A program made the translations under genes and the position numbers. This document shows, piece after piece, positions 16,086-25,589 of a stretch of DNA of 64,000 nt. Below the pieces are notes generated by a model, which was not told the origin of the DNA, ran no database searches, and saw only the letters and a list, made by a program, of their open reading frames with translations. Location: the NCBI GenBank assembly GCA_016722375.1, contig JADKJG010000001.1, forward strand, positions 186,001-250,000. Direction: 5' to 3'. Every line of letters begins with the position of its first letter. Within the stretch, counting starts at the first letter, position 1. The stretch comes from Bacteroidota bacterium. GTDB lineage: Bacteria > Bacteroidota > Bacteroidia > Chitinophagales > LD1.

Positions 16086-16894
16086 TGAAGCCCCTCAATG
16101 CCAATACGAAGATTGCTGCAATAATCAAACAAAACCCTGATGCCTTAGAAGCCATCATCAGTATTTCGCCAAAGTTTGAAAAGCTGCGCAATCCTATTTT
16201 GCGCAAGATAATGGCCGCCAGAGCTTCTATTTCTATGGCCTGCAAAATAGCCGGGTGTACTGCTGATGACTTTTACAATAAACTAGCCCCTCTCGGATTC
16301 ACAATAGATAAATTGGCACCAATGGAAAATACAGTTGAAAGCAAACGCCCTGATTTTTTAGAGAAGGCAAAGTCGGAAGATATAGTAGAGTTAGATGTGC
16401 GTCCGGCGCTTGCACAAGGCAATGATCCCTTTACAATTATCATGGACAAGGTTAAAACCTTGCAGGCGGGTCAAATACTAAAACTCATCAACACCTTTGA
16501 GCCGGTTCAGCTGATTCCGCTTTTGAGCAAAAAAGGATTTGAATCTTATACTGATTTCAAAAGTGAAGATTTAGTAGAAACCTATTTCTACAAAACTACC
16601 GAAACGACTGCGCCGATAATTGAACCCGACATCAAAGACGCTACCGATTGGGACGCCGTTTTGTTGAAGTATAAAGACAAGATGCGGACGGTGGATGTGC
16701 GCGAATTAGAAATGCCCTTACCGATGATGACCATTCTGGAAGAGTTAGAAAACCTACCCTCCGATACTGCTTTGTTTGTTTACCACAAGCGAATACCACT
16801 CTTCCTTTTGCCCGAATTAAAAGAAAAAGCATTTGACTATCGCATCAAAGAGATCAGCGATTCGCAAGTGCATTTACTGATTTTTAAGCTCTAA
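16085..16894 (+). CDS. DUF1858 plus two DUF2249-type domains
   Basis: 269 residues. N-terminal DUF1858-like helical domain (about 1-75: ALEAIISISPKFEKLRNPILRKIMAARASISMACKIAG). It is followed by a DUF2249 domain (about 95-180: LDVRPALAQGNDPFTIIM...LQAGQILKLINTFEPVQLIPLL) and a second, more divergent one (about 195-269, ending in SQVHLLIFKL). These small alpha/beta domains are TusA-like in fold and recur with NO-detoxification genes, perhaps handling sulfur or heme-NO signals (inference). It is translationally coupled to both neighbours. Confidence 0.8.
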   Translation: MKPLNANTKIAAIIKQNPDALEAIISISPKFEKLRNPILRKIMAARASISMACKIAGCTADDFYNKLAPLGFTIDKLAPMENTVESKRPDFLEKAKSEDIVELDVRPALAQGNDPFTIIMDKVKTLQAGQILKLINTFEPVQLIPLLSKKGFESYTDFKSEDLVETYFYKTTETTAPIIEPDIKDATDWDAVLLKYKDKMRTVDVRELEMPLPMMTILEELENLPSDTALFVYHKRIPLFLLPELKEKAFDYRIKEISDSQVHLLIFKL

Positions 16895-16895
16895 A

Positions 16896-18178
16896 ATGTT
16901 TGCCCCCGGACTTGGACAGGCTGTTCAAAAAACTACTTCATACAAAGTGGTTTTGCCCTTTTATGCCTACGCCGCTATTTCTTTTTAGTCGCTACGATTC
17001 TGCTTTTCTTTTCAACCGATGCGTTTAGGCAGCACTACTTTCATCCACACACTTTGGCTATCACGCATATCATGACTTTAGGCTGGGGCACTATGATGAT
17101 TTTCGGTGCCAGCCATCAACTGGTACCGGTTCTGATCGAAGGCGAGCTATACAGCAACACGCTGGCATACGTCACCTTTGCGCTTGCTGCTTTAGGGATT
17201 CCTTTGTTCGTGGTCGGTTTCTTTTTCTTCAATCTGGGTTTGCAGGCACAAGTCGGCGCCGTGTTGGTGAATGTTGCCATTCTTGTCTTCCTCATCAATC
17301 TGGCTATTAGTATTTCCAACAGCAAAAAAGAAAACGTACATGCCGTATTCATATTCACCGCCACCGGTTGGTTGTTTCTAACTACTCTATTTGGATTGCT
17401 GCTGCTACTCAACTTCACCATAAAAATTTTTCCCGACGATTCCTTGCGCTATCTATCCTTACATGCACATCTCGGCATTCTCGGTTGGTTTCTTCTGCTG
17501 GTTATCGGTGTTGGCTCGCGTTTGATTCCCATGTTTTTGATTTCCAAATACAATAATCCAAAACTATTGTGGTGGATTTATGGTTTAATAAATGCAGCCT
17601 TGCTTTTGATCATCGCCACACAAACATTCTCTCGGCTTGCTGCCTTTGCTTACGCGCCCGCAATTTTTGTGTTTGCTGCCGTTCTGTTGTTTGCCTATTT
17701 CATCTATCAATCGCATCAACAGCGAATCCGAAAAAAAGTAGATGAACCCATGCGCCTTTCCTTGCTTGCCATCGCGCTGATGCTGCTGCCCGGTTTGCTT
17801 TTTGTCGCCACCTTGGTCGTCGTTTCGCGCGGCAACGAAAGCTCCATGGTCTTGGCCTACGGATTTGTCATTTTCTTCGGATGGATCACCTCACTCATCA
17901 TGGGCATGACATTTAAAACACTGCCCTTCATCGTGTGGAATAAAATCTATCATACAAAAGCAAAGGCCGGCAAAACCCCCAGTCCGAAAGATTTATTCAA
18001 TACCAAAATAGTCACCGCCATGTCCGTTTTCTATTTCGTAGGCTTTATATTTTTCGTCATCGGAATCATTACCGGCAGTGAAATTATTTTGAAAATTGCT
18101 TCCGTCATCTTGGTGCTCGCCGCACTGCTTTATAACGGCAACGTATTTAAAATCATCTTTCATAAATCCCTTTCATAA
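16896..18178 (+). CDS. nnrS: NnrS-family multi-pass membrane protein (frame broken near 16980)
   Basis: The frame from ATG 16896 (MFAPGLGQAVQKTTSYKVVLPFYAYAAI) hits a stop at 16986. The rest, from YFFLVATILLFF on, is one frame over and runs to 18178. Restoring one T in the T-run near 16980 gives about 427 residues with 11-12 membrane helices. HIMTLGWGTMMIFGASHQLVP and HAHLGILGWFLLLVIGVGSRLIPMF are typical of the NnrS/heme-copper-oxidase-like group, with conserved His in HAHLG. NnrS protects cells from NO toxicity. A second possibility is a cytochrome-oxidase-subunit-I-like assembly factor. The single-base loss is likely a sequence error. Confidence 0.75.
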
Positions 18179-18501
18179 TGGATATAGAGACCAACAACCT
18201 TGAAAAATGTACCATCGCTCTAAGCGGTTTAAAGTCCGTCATAGACCCTGAAATCGGCTTGAACGTAGTGGACCTCGGCCTGATTTATCAGGTAGATTTT
18301 GAAGAAGAAGAAAAAAATGTGCAGCTCGTCATGACCCTCACCACCCAATTTTGCCCTATGGGCGAAGCCATCCAAAGCGACGTGACCGACTCACTCACCA
18401 CTTCCTTTCCCGGCTACAACATCAAACTCGAACTCACCTTCGACCCGGCTTGGAAAATGGAAATGATTTCGGAAGAAGGCAGACAGTTTCTAAATCATTA
18501 A
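18178..18501 (+). CDS. SufT/MIP18-like Fe-S assembly factor (DUF59)
   Basis: 107 residues, almost entirely one DUF59/MIP18 domain: LKSVIDPEIGLNVVDLGLIYQV (about 16-37) and LTTQFCPMGEAIQSDV with the conserved Cys at about 59. Such proteins help deliver Fe-S clusters to apo-targets. In the NO-stress operon the job is probably to rebuild clusters after damage. The start overlaps the nnrS stop (TAATG). Confidence 0.88.
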   Translation: MDIETNNLEKCTIALSGLKSVIDPEIGLNVVDLGLIYQVDFEEEEKNVQLVMTLTTQFCPMGEAIQSDVTDSLTTSFPGYNIKLELTFDPAWKMEMISEEGRQFLNH

Positions 18502-18507
18502 TAAACT

Positions 18508-18903
18508 ATGCTAAGCCAAGCCTGCAAAGCCGCCATCAAAGCGGTCGTATATCTTGCCTCCAAACACGATACCGGTGAACGAGCCATGATTAAAGAGATT
18601 TCTGGAAAAATTAATGAGAACGAACACACCGTCGGCAAGGTGCTGCAAACCTTAGTCAAGCAAGGAATCATCAACAGCGTCAAAGGCCCCTCCGGTGGTT
18701 TTTTTATTTCCAAACCACAAATGAAAGAACCCATCATCACCATCGTAGAAGCGATTGACGGCATCAATATTTTCAAAGAATGTGGCTTGGGTTTAAGCAA
18801 ATGCTCCGAATCACATCCCTGCCCCATCCATCACGAATACAAAACAGCGCGAAACCTGATTGAAAAACTATTTACCGACAATAAAATCTCATCCTTCCAT
18901 TAG
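18508..18903 (+). CDS. Rrf2-family transcriptional regulator
   Basis: 131 residues. Winged helix (about 1-80: SQACKAAIKAVVYLASKH...ISGKINENEHTVGKVLQTLVKQGIINSVKGPSGGFF) and the dimerisation helix (VEAIDG). The Fe-S ligands are present as C-x7-C-x5-C in ECGLGLSKCSESHPCPIH, as in NsrR/IscR, so it probably senses NO or Fe-S status through a cluster. It is the last gene of the operon and likely autoregulates it. Stops with TAG. Confidence 0.9.
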   Translation: MLSQACKAAIKAVVYLASKHDTGERAMIKEISGKINENEHTVGKVLQTLVKQGIINSVKGPSGGFFISKPQMKEPIITIVEAIDGINIFKECGLGLSKCSESHPCPIHHEYKTARNLIEKLFTDNKISSFH

Positions 18904-18987
18904 TCCGTCAACCAAGGCCTATCCTTCCTAATGGGCTAACGCTCACAGCCTGCCCTGCCGAAATTTTTTTTAAGAATGTGGGCGTGC

Positions 18988-19034
18988 CTCCATCCCGATT
19001 CCACTAAAATATTTTTGGAAGAATCGGGATGGAG
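18988..19034. repeat. Large inverted repeat downstream of the Rrf2 gene
   Basis: Fourteen-base perfect arms CTCCATCCCGATTC (18988-19001) and GAATCGGGATGGAG (19021-19034) with a 19-base A/T loop. It could end transcription or be a REP-like element. There is no T tract directly after it. Confidence 0.6.
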
Positions 19035-19171
19035 TCAGGCTATCCGTTCCAATCTTTTCTGACTCTGTTAATTTATTAAAGAAGAAAAGGATTTCCACTT
19101 CTATCCTTCACGCAGCTCGGCGCTCATCAATATAGATTGTCCTTACAAGGCCTTTTCAAATCAAGAAAAAA

Positions 19172-19264
19172 TTCCACGCAGAGCGCGCAGAGATGCAGCG
19201 CATGGAGTCTTCTTTACTGTATTTTCTCTGTGTTCCCAGCTACGCTGCGCCCTCTGCGTGAAAT
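19172..19264. repeat. Dispersed repeat F3 (CACGCAGAG inverted repeat), copy 1
   Basis: Arms TTCCACGCAGAGCGCGCAGAG and its near complement CTGCGCCCTCTGCGTGAAA, with CTCTGTGTTCCC in between. It matches the reverse complement of 35051-35142 and the arms of 48042-48148. Elements with this CACGCAGAG theme are common in Bacteroidota and other environmental genomes. Confidence 0.75.
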
Positions 19265-19317
19265 AAAGTCAAAACCAAAGGTTTTAAAGACTTTTGTAGT
19301 CTTCGGCCATTTTTAGC

Positions 19318-19552
19318 AAAAGGCGTACCTTTTTCAGAAAAGGCGTACCTTTTCGGAAAACGTACGCCAAATAGGGTAAAACGTACGCCAAATAGGGTGA
19401 AAGGTACGCCCTTTTAAAAAAAGGTACGCCAAATAGCTTGAAAGGTGCGCCCTTTTTTAAAAAGGTACGCCTTTTCTGGAAAAAGGTACGCCAAACAGGC
19501 TAAAAGGTACGCCTTTTTTGCAAAACGGCGTACCTTCTCCGAAAATGTACTA
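19318..19552. repeat. Tandem array B: 12 GTAC-centred units, about 20.5-bp period
   Basis: Twelve centres of GGCGTACC or its complement GGTACGCC; spacings between GTAC (once GTGC) centres run 20, 17, 21, 21, 20, 21, 20, 21, 21, 23, 17. The spacer bases are A/T-rich runs. Units at both ends are in one orientation and the middle ones in the other, but the GTAC core is palindromic throughout. Not coding. Confidence 0.9.
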
Positions 19553-19601
19553 TATCTTGTTTTAAAGAGTTTCAAATCATTAAAAAGAGGCAACATCCCC
19601 C

Positions 19602-19680
19602 GCCGCGGAGGCTCTTTTTTCAATAGATATAAATGTAAAAAGGACTCTGCGGATTGAAAAGGGATAATCTGCGAGAGGGC
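19602..19680. repeat. Dispersed intergenic repeat F1, copy 2
   Basis: The core TTCAATAGATATAAATGTAA matches 10520 and 32434. Inverted arms GGAGGCTCTTTTTT / AAAAAGGACTCTGCGG. It lies directly between array B and the glycosyltransferase gene, so it may carry or disrupt that gene's promoter. Confidence 0.65.
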
Positions 19681-19753
19681 AATTTGAATCTCCTTTCTAT
19701 TACTTAATTTCCATTCCTCACAAATTTCTATTTTGCCTCCTCAAATTTCATCT

Positions 19754-21870
19754 ATGGCCAAGCAACAACCCAAACCGCAGCCCGCTTCCGCAAAAAAGAA
19801 AGAAGATAAAACCGAAAAGCCTTTGGTTCCGTTCATTGCCGAGCCGCTGGCCAAGAAAATTTTCTTTGTCTTGGCCGCCTTGCTGTTGGTGTTGATGACC
19901 ACCGTGAGCCATCAATACGGCATATCGGGCGATGAAAACTATCACAAAGAATATGGCCATCACGTAGTAAATTTTTACACCTCGCTGGGGCACGACACCA
20001 CCGCCGCCACGCGCAACGGGCTGGACTCGATGATGGTGTTTTATGGCGGCTTTTATGACGGCACAGCTACGGTCTTGGCCAAGGCGCTGCCCATGTTTCA
20101 CGAATATGACGTGCGCCATTTCTGGAACTCTATTTTTGGTTTTGTTGCCATCCTCGGCACCGGACTGATAGCAGTAGAAATTATGGGATGGCAGGCCGGT
20201 TTGCTGGCCTTGTTGTTCATGGCTTTCTCGCCCCGTTTTTTTGGCGAAAGCATGAACAACCCGAAGGATATAACGATGACGACCGGCTATGTGCTGGCGT
20301 ATATTTTTATCATCCGATTTATAAAACAACTGCCCAAACCCAGCCTGAAAACCGCTTTGGGGCTGGGCGCGAGCATAGCCGTAGCGATGGGTATTCGTAT
20401 CGGGGGCTTGTTGCTGATTCCTTATGCCTTTATGTTTTATGGTTTGATGATGTGGAGCATTTATGGCTATCGCGAACTGTTCGATTTTTCGCGCTTCAAA
20501 GATAATGTGTGGCCCAGTTTGCGGTGGTTGTTGCTCGCTACGTTCATCGGCTATTTCGGCAGTTTGCTTTTCTGGCCTTATGGTTTGGTCAGCCCGCTGG
20601 AACATCCCTTTGAAATATTGCGTGAAGCACAGAAATATCCGGTCAACATCCGTATTCTTTTTGCCGGCGGTCATTTATTTTCTTCCGAAATTCCGTGGAA
20701 TTATATTCCGCAGTGGTTGGCCATCACCACGCCGCTCTTTGGTCTAATCGGCTTGGCGCTTTCGTTCTTGCTGATACCGGTGATGCGGAAAGAGAAGAAG
20801 TTGTTGCTCTTGTTCTTTCTCTATTTCACCTTGGTTTTTCCGGTGACTTATGTCATCTATCAAAAAGCGGTGCTGTATGATGCCATGCGCCACTTATATT
20901 TTGTTTATCCCAGCATCATACTGCTCGCCGCACTGACGTTCAATTATTTCCTGAATGCTGCTTCGCGAAATACCAGATACATGACGGCAGGCGCTGTGGT
21001 GGTGCTATTGTTTCTACCGGCGCGGTTCATGGTGGCCAACCATCCGAACGAGTATGTTTATTTCAATGAACTGGAAGGAGGCATGAAGGGAGCTTATGGT
21101 AATTATGAATTGGATTACTACATGAATTCGGTGAAGCAATGCGCCAACTGGCTGCATGAAAACGAAAAGTTTGAAAAGAAGGACGGAGAGAAATTGTTGC
21201 TCTGCTCCAACGCCAATCTTCCTTGCAATTTTTATTTCGCGCCCGATTCAGCCAATCTGAATGTGGGCTACATCAGCTATCGAAATAGAACGAATACAAA
21301 CGCTGATTACCTGATTCTTTATAACCGGTTTGTGGATAGAGAGCTTTTGCTCAACGGGGCTTTCCCTCCCGAACAAACGATTCACACGGTAGAGGTTGAC
21401 GGCGTTCCCATTGCCTGTGTGATAAAGAAAACCGACAAGGGAGATTATTTAGGTCAACAGGAAATAGAAAAGGGAAATTATGCAGGAGCGCTGCAATATC
21501 TGGAACCTTACTCGGCTAAATATCCGAAGAATGATGTGGTGTTGAGTAGCTTGGGTTTGTGCTATCTCAATGCGCAGCAGTTGGATAAGGCGATCAATGT
21601 GCTGGGCCGCACTTTGTCGCTGAATCAGGATAATATGAACGCAGGATATTGGCTGGGCTTGGCTTATCTGTATAAGCAAGACTATACGCAAGCCGCGCAG
21701 ATTTTGAAAACGGTCGTGGAAAAGAATCAATATTTCCCGGCACCGTATCAGGCCTTGAGCGAATGTATGGCTCGCTTAGGCTATAGGATCAGGCCGCTTA
21801 TTACGCCAATATTTATCAGCAGTTGGGGGAAGAAGATAAGCGTCGCGCTTATTTATCTACGCAGGTGTAG
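19754..21870 (+). CDS. Membrane glycosyltransferase (PMT/ArnT-like) with C-terminal TPRs; frame broken near 21785
   Basis: From ATG 19754, a Lys/Pro-rich cytosolic tail, then about 11 membrane helices (residues 35-450). The first loop after helix 1 carries SGDENYHKEYG, matching the catalytic acidic site of GT-C/PMT enzymes that transfer sugars from lipid-phosphate donors. After residue 560 come TPR-type repeats (YLEPYSAKYPKNDVVLSSLG, then YLNAQQLDKAINVLGRTL). Near 21785 one base appears lost (expected YKDQAAYYANIYQQLG in the next frame). The repaired stop is TAG at 21868-21870, for about 705 residues; as read, the frame runs to 21892. It overlaps the convergent lipoprotein gene by 22 bp. Confidence 0.8.
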
Positions 21871-22199
21871 CCTTGCAGACGGAGGTCAATAGATTTATCT
21901 ACCACGTCCGCTTTATTATTAGCGCATACCTCTTCTGAAACAATGGTAGTGTCGGAACTGGTGATAGTCCAAGTGCCGGTAGCAGTGGCGCAAAGAGATT
22001 TCATGTTGTTATAAGCAGTTTTGCCATCTTTTTCACAGCCTTGCGAAATATCGAAACCGTTTACCGCACATTTGCCGCAATTTAGGACCGTAGTAAGCGA
22101 ACAGTCTTTACATTTTTTGCAAGAAGGGAGGAAGGTTACTAATCCAGCAAATAGAAAGACTGGGAGCAACAGAGAATAAATTTTTTTGAAGGAGAGCAT
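21849..22199 (-). CDS. Cys-rich lipoprotein of unknown function
   Basis: 116 residues. Lipobox at C27 (TFLPSC), then nine further Cys in CKDCSL, NCGKCAV, GCEKDG, SLCAT, EEVCANN and YTCVDK. The Cys spacing suggests disulfide-bonded or metal-binding structure on the outer surface. It follows the HMA protein and TonB receptor genes on the same strand, and may belong to the same metal-handling set, although a terminator lies between. Confidence 0.65.
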   Translation of the reverse strand: MLSFKKIYSLLLPVFLFAGLVTFLPSCKKCKDCSLTTVLNCGKCAVNGFDISQGCEKDGKTAYNNMKSLCATATGTWTITSSDTTIVSEEVCANNKADVVDKSIDLRLQGYTCVDK

Positions 22200-22285
22200 G
22201 GTTATTTTTTTTAGGTGATGGTTATTTTAATGAAGCGTAAATCTAAATAATGCTTTGAAATTTGAAAAGTAATCTACTAGCCAAA

Positions 22286-22329
22286 CAAAAAAGGGCGAAA
22301 CAGGAATACTCTTCCTTGCTTCGCCCTTT
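22286..22329 (-). terminator. Terminator after the HMA-protein gene
   Basis: Stem AAAGGGCGAA / TTCGCCCTTT (22290-22299 with 22320-22329), with a six-base A run on the left that is the T tract for minus-strand transcription. It ends the 25479-22350 transcription unit. Confidence 0.75.
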
Positions 22330-22349
22330 GGGTTGATAAAAGCGCTCGA

Positions 22350-22709
22350 CTAATGTTCGTCCATAGGCTTTTGACAGCAGTTGGGAAGTTTGTCAAAAGC
22401 GGCTTCGTTTTTCTTTACATCGTCTGCGTCATACCCCGTATTGGCAATAGTCTGCCGGATTTTGTCGGGCGAGGTTTTTGCCGGGTCATATTTCACTTTG
22501 ATTTTTTTGTTGTTCAGATTCAACGATGCTTCCAGAACACCTTCTGTAGCTTTCAAGCTCTTTTCTATTCGCTTCTTGCAGGATTCGCAAATAGCTGAGG
22601 TATGAATCGTAACCGTTTCGGACTTGGGCTTCACGGCAGCTTCCAGACCAGCAGATAGTAGTATAATCAGACCGATGGCGCTGAAGAATGATTTGGTAAG
22701 TGTACTCAT
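22350..22709 (-). CDS. Secreted heavy-metal-associated (HMA) domain protein
   Basis: 119 residues. Signal peptide (1-25, SAGLEA-A), then an HMA/CopZ-like ferredoxin fold: VTIHTSAICESCKKRIEKSLKATEGVLEASLNLNNKKIKVKYDP. The metal-binding pair is C-x-x-C in ICESCK (about residues 40-43). A Cys-Cys pair and His near the C-terminus (NCCQKPMDEH) add possible ligands. Being exported, it probably binds copper or another soft metal in the periplasm, working with the TonB receptor upstream. Confidence 0.85.
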   Translation of the reverse strand: MSTLTKSFFSAIGLIILLSAGLEAAVKPKSETVTIHTSAICESCKKRIEKSLKATEGVLEASLNLNNKKIKVKYDPAKTSPDKIRQTIANTGYDADDVKKNEAAFDKLPNCCQKPMDEH

Positions 22710-22831
22710 GGTTTCTAATTTTGGTTTTAAAAATAATGATTCAAAGTAAAAATGTCGGATTCGGAATATCCTTTTAACGTACTTTAATTCTTACGGAACG
22801 GGGATGGAATGATGAGCGCCCGTATGAGTTA

Positions 22832-25030
22832 TCAGTTCAGCACAAATCGAAATCCGGCGAAAGCCATCGCTCCCCTGAGTGGCGCCCAAATCAGCGAAGC
22901 ATCGAACTGGTTGCTGAACGGCTGGCTACTGGATATAATCGGATTCTTTTGGCTGAAGTTGGTCAGGTTCTCTCCACCCAAATAGATTTCCCATTTCTTG
23001 ATCTTGAAGGTGATCTGTGCATTGAGTTGGAAGAAATCTTTGGATTGAAGCAGTCTTTGGTTTTCAACATCGTTTGGTGATGTATCCGGAATCCGCGTTT
23101 TGCCAAACCAGTTGAAACTGGTATTAAATCTCCAGCGTTCCTTACGGGTTTTATATTGCAGCGACACTAAGCCACGATGTTGTGGCCGTAAGGGAATTAT
23201 TTTTCTGCCGCTTTGATAATCTGTCTTGGTTTGCTCGAATTTATAAGCCAGTTTGACATCAAAGCCCTTGATAACTTCATAGCTTAATTCAACCTGCATG
23301 GCATTGGCAAAGGAATGACCATCGAGGTTATAGAATTGTAACTTTCGTGCGTTTTCCAAATCAACCACGACTTGACGAATGAAATCTGTCCGGTAATAAT
23401 CAATGCTGATTAATCCTTCTCGGAAGTTCAGGAAGTATTTATAAGTCAGGTTGGCGCCATAGTTCCAGGCCTCTTCCACTTTGATATTGGGATCAATGAA
23501 GATTTCGCGGTTGTTTGCCAGCAAGCCGAAATTTTCGGCAAAGAGAGTAGGTACTCGGTATCCCCGCCCGCCGCTTACACGAAAACTTAAATCAGGAATA
23601 ATATTCCACTTCATGTTGAACCTCGGCGTAATGAAGAATCCGTAGAGATTATGATAATCGGCTCGCAGGCCACCGACGAGGACAATATTCTTGCGTTTCC
23701 CAAAACTAAAAGCTACTTCCGAGAAAATTCCCGGAACAATTTCTGTTCGGTTTCGGTTCAAGGTGTCGAACACTTCATTCACATAATCTATCTGGCCGGA
23801 AGCCCCGAACTTTATCAGGTCATCCTTTTCATTCAGATTCTTTTGGTAGATGAAATTGAGATAGCCAAAATGTTCTAAGCCGGTATAATCTCTTCTTCCG
23901 ATGTAGCCAAACTGATGGTGATAGATGTATTTGTACTGTATCCCGATGAAATTTTCTTTTGGCAGATTGAAGGCGGTCTTGGCAAAGGCTTCTACCCGTT
24001 CTGTTTTGAGTCTTAATCCCCAATTGTCTTGAGTCAATCTGCCTTCGTTAGGATTGAAGGCTGACTGCCCTCCCCGACGGTCTTCCAGATTGACCGTGAC
24101 GCTGCTCCAGAATCCAAATACCTTTCCGCTTTCATAATTAAAGCGGTTAAAGAGGTTCAGATTTTTAACCAGCGGATTATCCATAAATCCATCATGGTTC
24201 AAATCCATTTTCAACCAGTTCAATTGTCCATGCACCGCCGAAAGTGTACTCCACTTGCTGCTGAGTTTGGTAGCAGAAATCAGGTTGAGTTCGGTGCGCA
24301 TATCTTGATTGAGATATAAGTTTACGTATAATTTATCGGCCAGTCGGGGCTTTTTCAATTCCACATTGATTTGACCGGTCATGGATTCATAGCCGTTCAC
24401 TACGCTTCCTGCTCCCTTGTTCAGTTGAATTGAACTCATCAATGGGCCGGGAATAAAATTCAGCCCGAAAGTGTTTCCCAAACTACGGATGGAGGGAATG
24501 TTTTCAACCAAAATTTGAGTATAAATACCGTCGAGACCCAGCATCCTTATTTCTTTAGCACCTGACACAGCATCGGTGAAATTCACATCCACCGAAGCAG
24601 AGCTTTCAAAACTCTCACTGAGGTTACAACAGGCATCTTTTACTAAATCAAGAGAATTAATCACCTCCACATTCATGGGGGTAGTTTCAAGCCGTGATGC
24701 TTTCCTTCGAGTGATTTCCACGGCATCTATGGTCAGCGGAAACAGCGAAATGGTCATCATCGTATTTCCCTTTAGGTAAACGGTGTCGCTCTGATAACCA
24801 AACGCAGTGACCAGAAGTGCATCTACATCGGGATTTACTTCATGAATGACAAAGATGCCCAGGCTATCAGTGACAACTCCGTTGGTCGAGTGAAACACCG
24901 AAACAAAGGCTCCCGAAATCGGTACGGTTTTCCCACCAGCCAACTCTTCAACCACATGGCCATGAACCGTTTGCGCCCATAGCGACTGAAAGGGTAAAAA
25001 CCCTAAAACAATAAACAATAAATATTTCAT
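22832..25030 (-). CDS. TonB-dependent receptor with carboxypeptidase-like N-terminal domain, probable metal transport
   Basis: 732 residues. Signal peptide (MKYLLFIVLGFLPFQSLWA-Q), carboxypeptidase-regulatory-like domain (about 20-95: VHGHVVEELAGGKTVPISGAFVSVFHS), plug (about 110-235, with GLDGIYTQILVENIP and YESMTGQINVEL), then the barrel to a terminal aromatic residue region. The plug contains DACCNLSESFESSASVDVNF, a Cys pair version characteristic, to my knowledge, of Bacteroidota receptors next to HMA proteins. With the Cys-rich protein upstream and the HMA protein downstream it probably takes up or exports copper complexes (inference). Confidence 0.85.
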   Translation of the reverse strand: MKYLLFIVLGFLPFQSLWAQTVHGHVVEELAGGKTVPISGAFVSVFHSTNGVVTDSLGIFVIHEVNPDVDALLVTAFGYQSDTVYLKGNTMMTISLFPLTIDAVEITRRKASRLETTPMNVEVINSLDLVKDACCNLSESFESSASVDVNFTDAVSGAKEIRMLGLDGIYTQILVENIPSIRSLGNTFGLNFIPGPLMSSIQLNKGAGSVVNGYESMTGQINVELKKPRLADKLYVNLYLNQDMRTELNLISATKLSSKWSTLSAVHGQLNWLKMDLNHDGFMDNPLVKNLNLFNRFNYESGKVFGFWSSVTVNLEDRRGGQSAFNPNEGRLTQDNWGLRLKTERVEAFAKTAFNLPKENFIGIQYKYIYHHQFGYIGRRDYTGLEHFGYLNFIYQKNLNEKDDLIKFGASGQIDYVNEVFDTLNRNRTEIVPGIFSEVAFSFGKRKNIVLVGGLRADYHNLYGFFITPRFNMKWNIIPDLSFRVSGGRGYRVPTLFAENFGLLANNREIFIDPNIKVEEAWNYGANLTYKYFLNFREGLISIDYYRTDFIRQVVVDLENARKLQFYNLDGHSFANAMQVELSYEVIKGFDVKLAYKFEQTKTDYQSGRKIIPLRPQHRGLVSLQYKTRKERWRFNTSFNWFGKTRIPDTSPNDVENQRLLQSKDFFQLNAQITFKIKKWEIYLGGENLTNFSQKNPIISSSQPFSNQFDASLIWAPLRGAMAFAGFRFVLN

Positions 25031-25083
25031 TACCTGCTATTTATATTAACGAATGATCCTCCAAAAAGATTAGGAAGATGATT

Positions 25084-25479
25084 CTAACAGCGGTACACCT
25101 GAAGCAGCGAAAGGGAACTGGAATCCTTTAGAGGAGGATTGAAATGAGAAAATGGAAAATGCTCTGAGTAGGTTGTGATAGTAGAGAGCCATGAAGAAAA
25201 TGCAAGGAAAAAAGTGGGTGCAGGAATTAACTTTTGAAAATCATCACCCAGATTCACAAATACCTGTTTGATATATTTTGCTGTGTCTTCACAGCAGGAG
25301 GTCCCCCGGAAGCAAGTGGCTTCATTATTCAAAGGCTCTGAACAACAATGTTTAGTAGGGGAGAAACTGTAGCTCGTTTCGCCGGACTCCAAACAGGCAT
25401 GGCGATGAATCATCTGCCCGTTGTCGGCAAAGACCATCACCAAAAGAAGAAAAAAGACCCCTACTCTTCTGAAAAGCAT
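25084..25479 (-). CDS. Small Cys/His-rich exported protein (HYC_CC_PP-like)
   Basis: 131 residues. An N-terminal hydrophobic segment (4-19) acts as signal peptide or anchor. A Cys/His cluster follows: RHACLESG, TKHCCSEP, ATCFRGTSCCED. A C-terminal part has PAPTFFLAF and a tail ending in YRC. The CC pattern and length fit the HYC_CC_PP group of Bacteroidota, found near metal TonB receptors. A role in metal binding is inferred, not shown. It is first in the minus-strand set leading to 22832 (53-bp gap). Confidence 0.65.
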   Translation of the reverse strand: MLFRRVGVFFLLLVMVFADNGQMIHRHACLESGETSYSFSPTKHCCSEPLNNEATCFRGTSCCEDTAKYIKQVFVNLGDDFQKLIPAPTFFLAFSSWLSTITTYSEHFPFSHFNPPLKDSSSLSLLQVYRC

Positions 25480-25589
25480 CAGCCAAAGTTAACCGATTGG
25501 AATTATGTATCAATAAGAAAGGACAGAATTAGGAATATTTATCATCAAACTAATGTGCAATCATGAAGCAAAAAATGCCGATGCTATTT

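Noticed and set aside
19748..20674. 308-codon minus frame antisense to the glycosyltransferase
   Set aside because: His/Gln-rich composition from the antisense of membrane helices; the plus strand has a clear family match.
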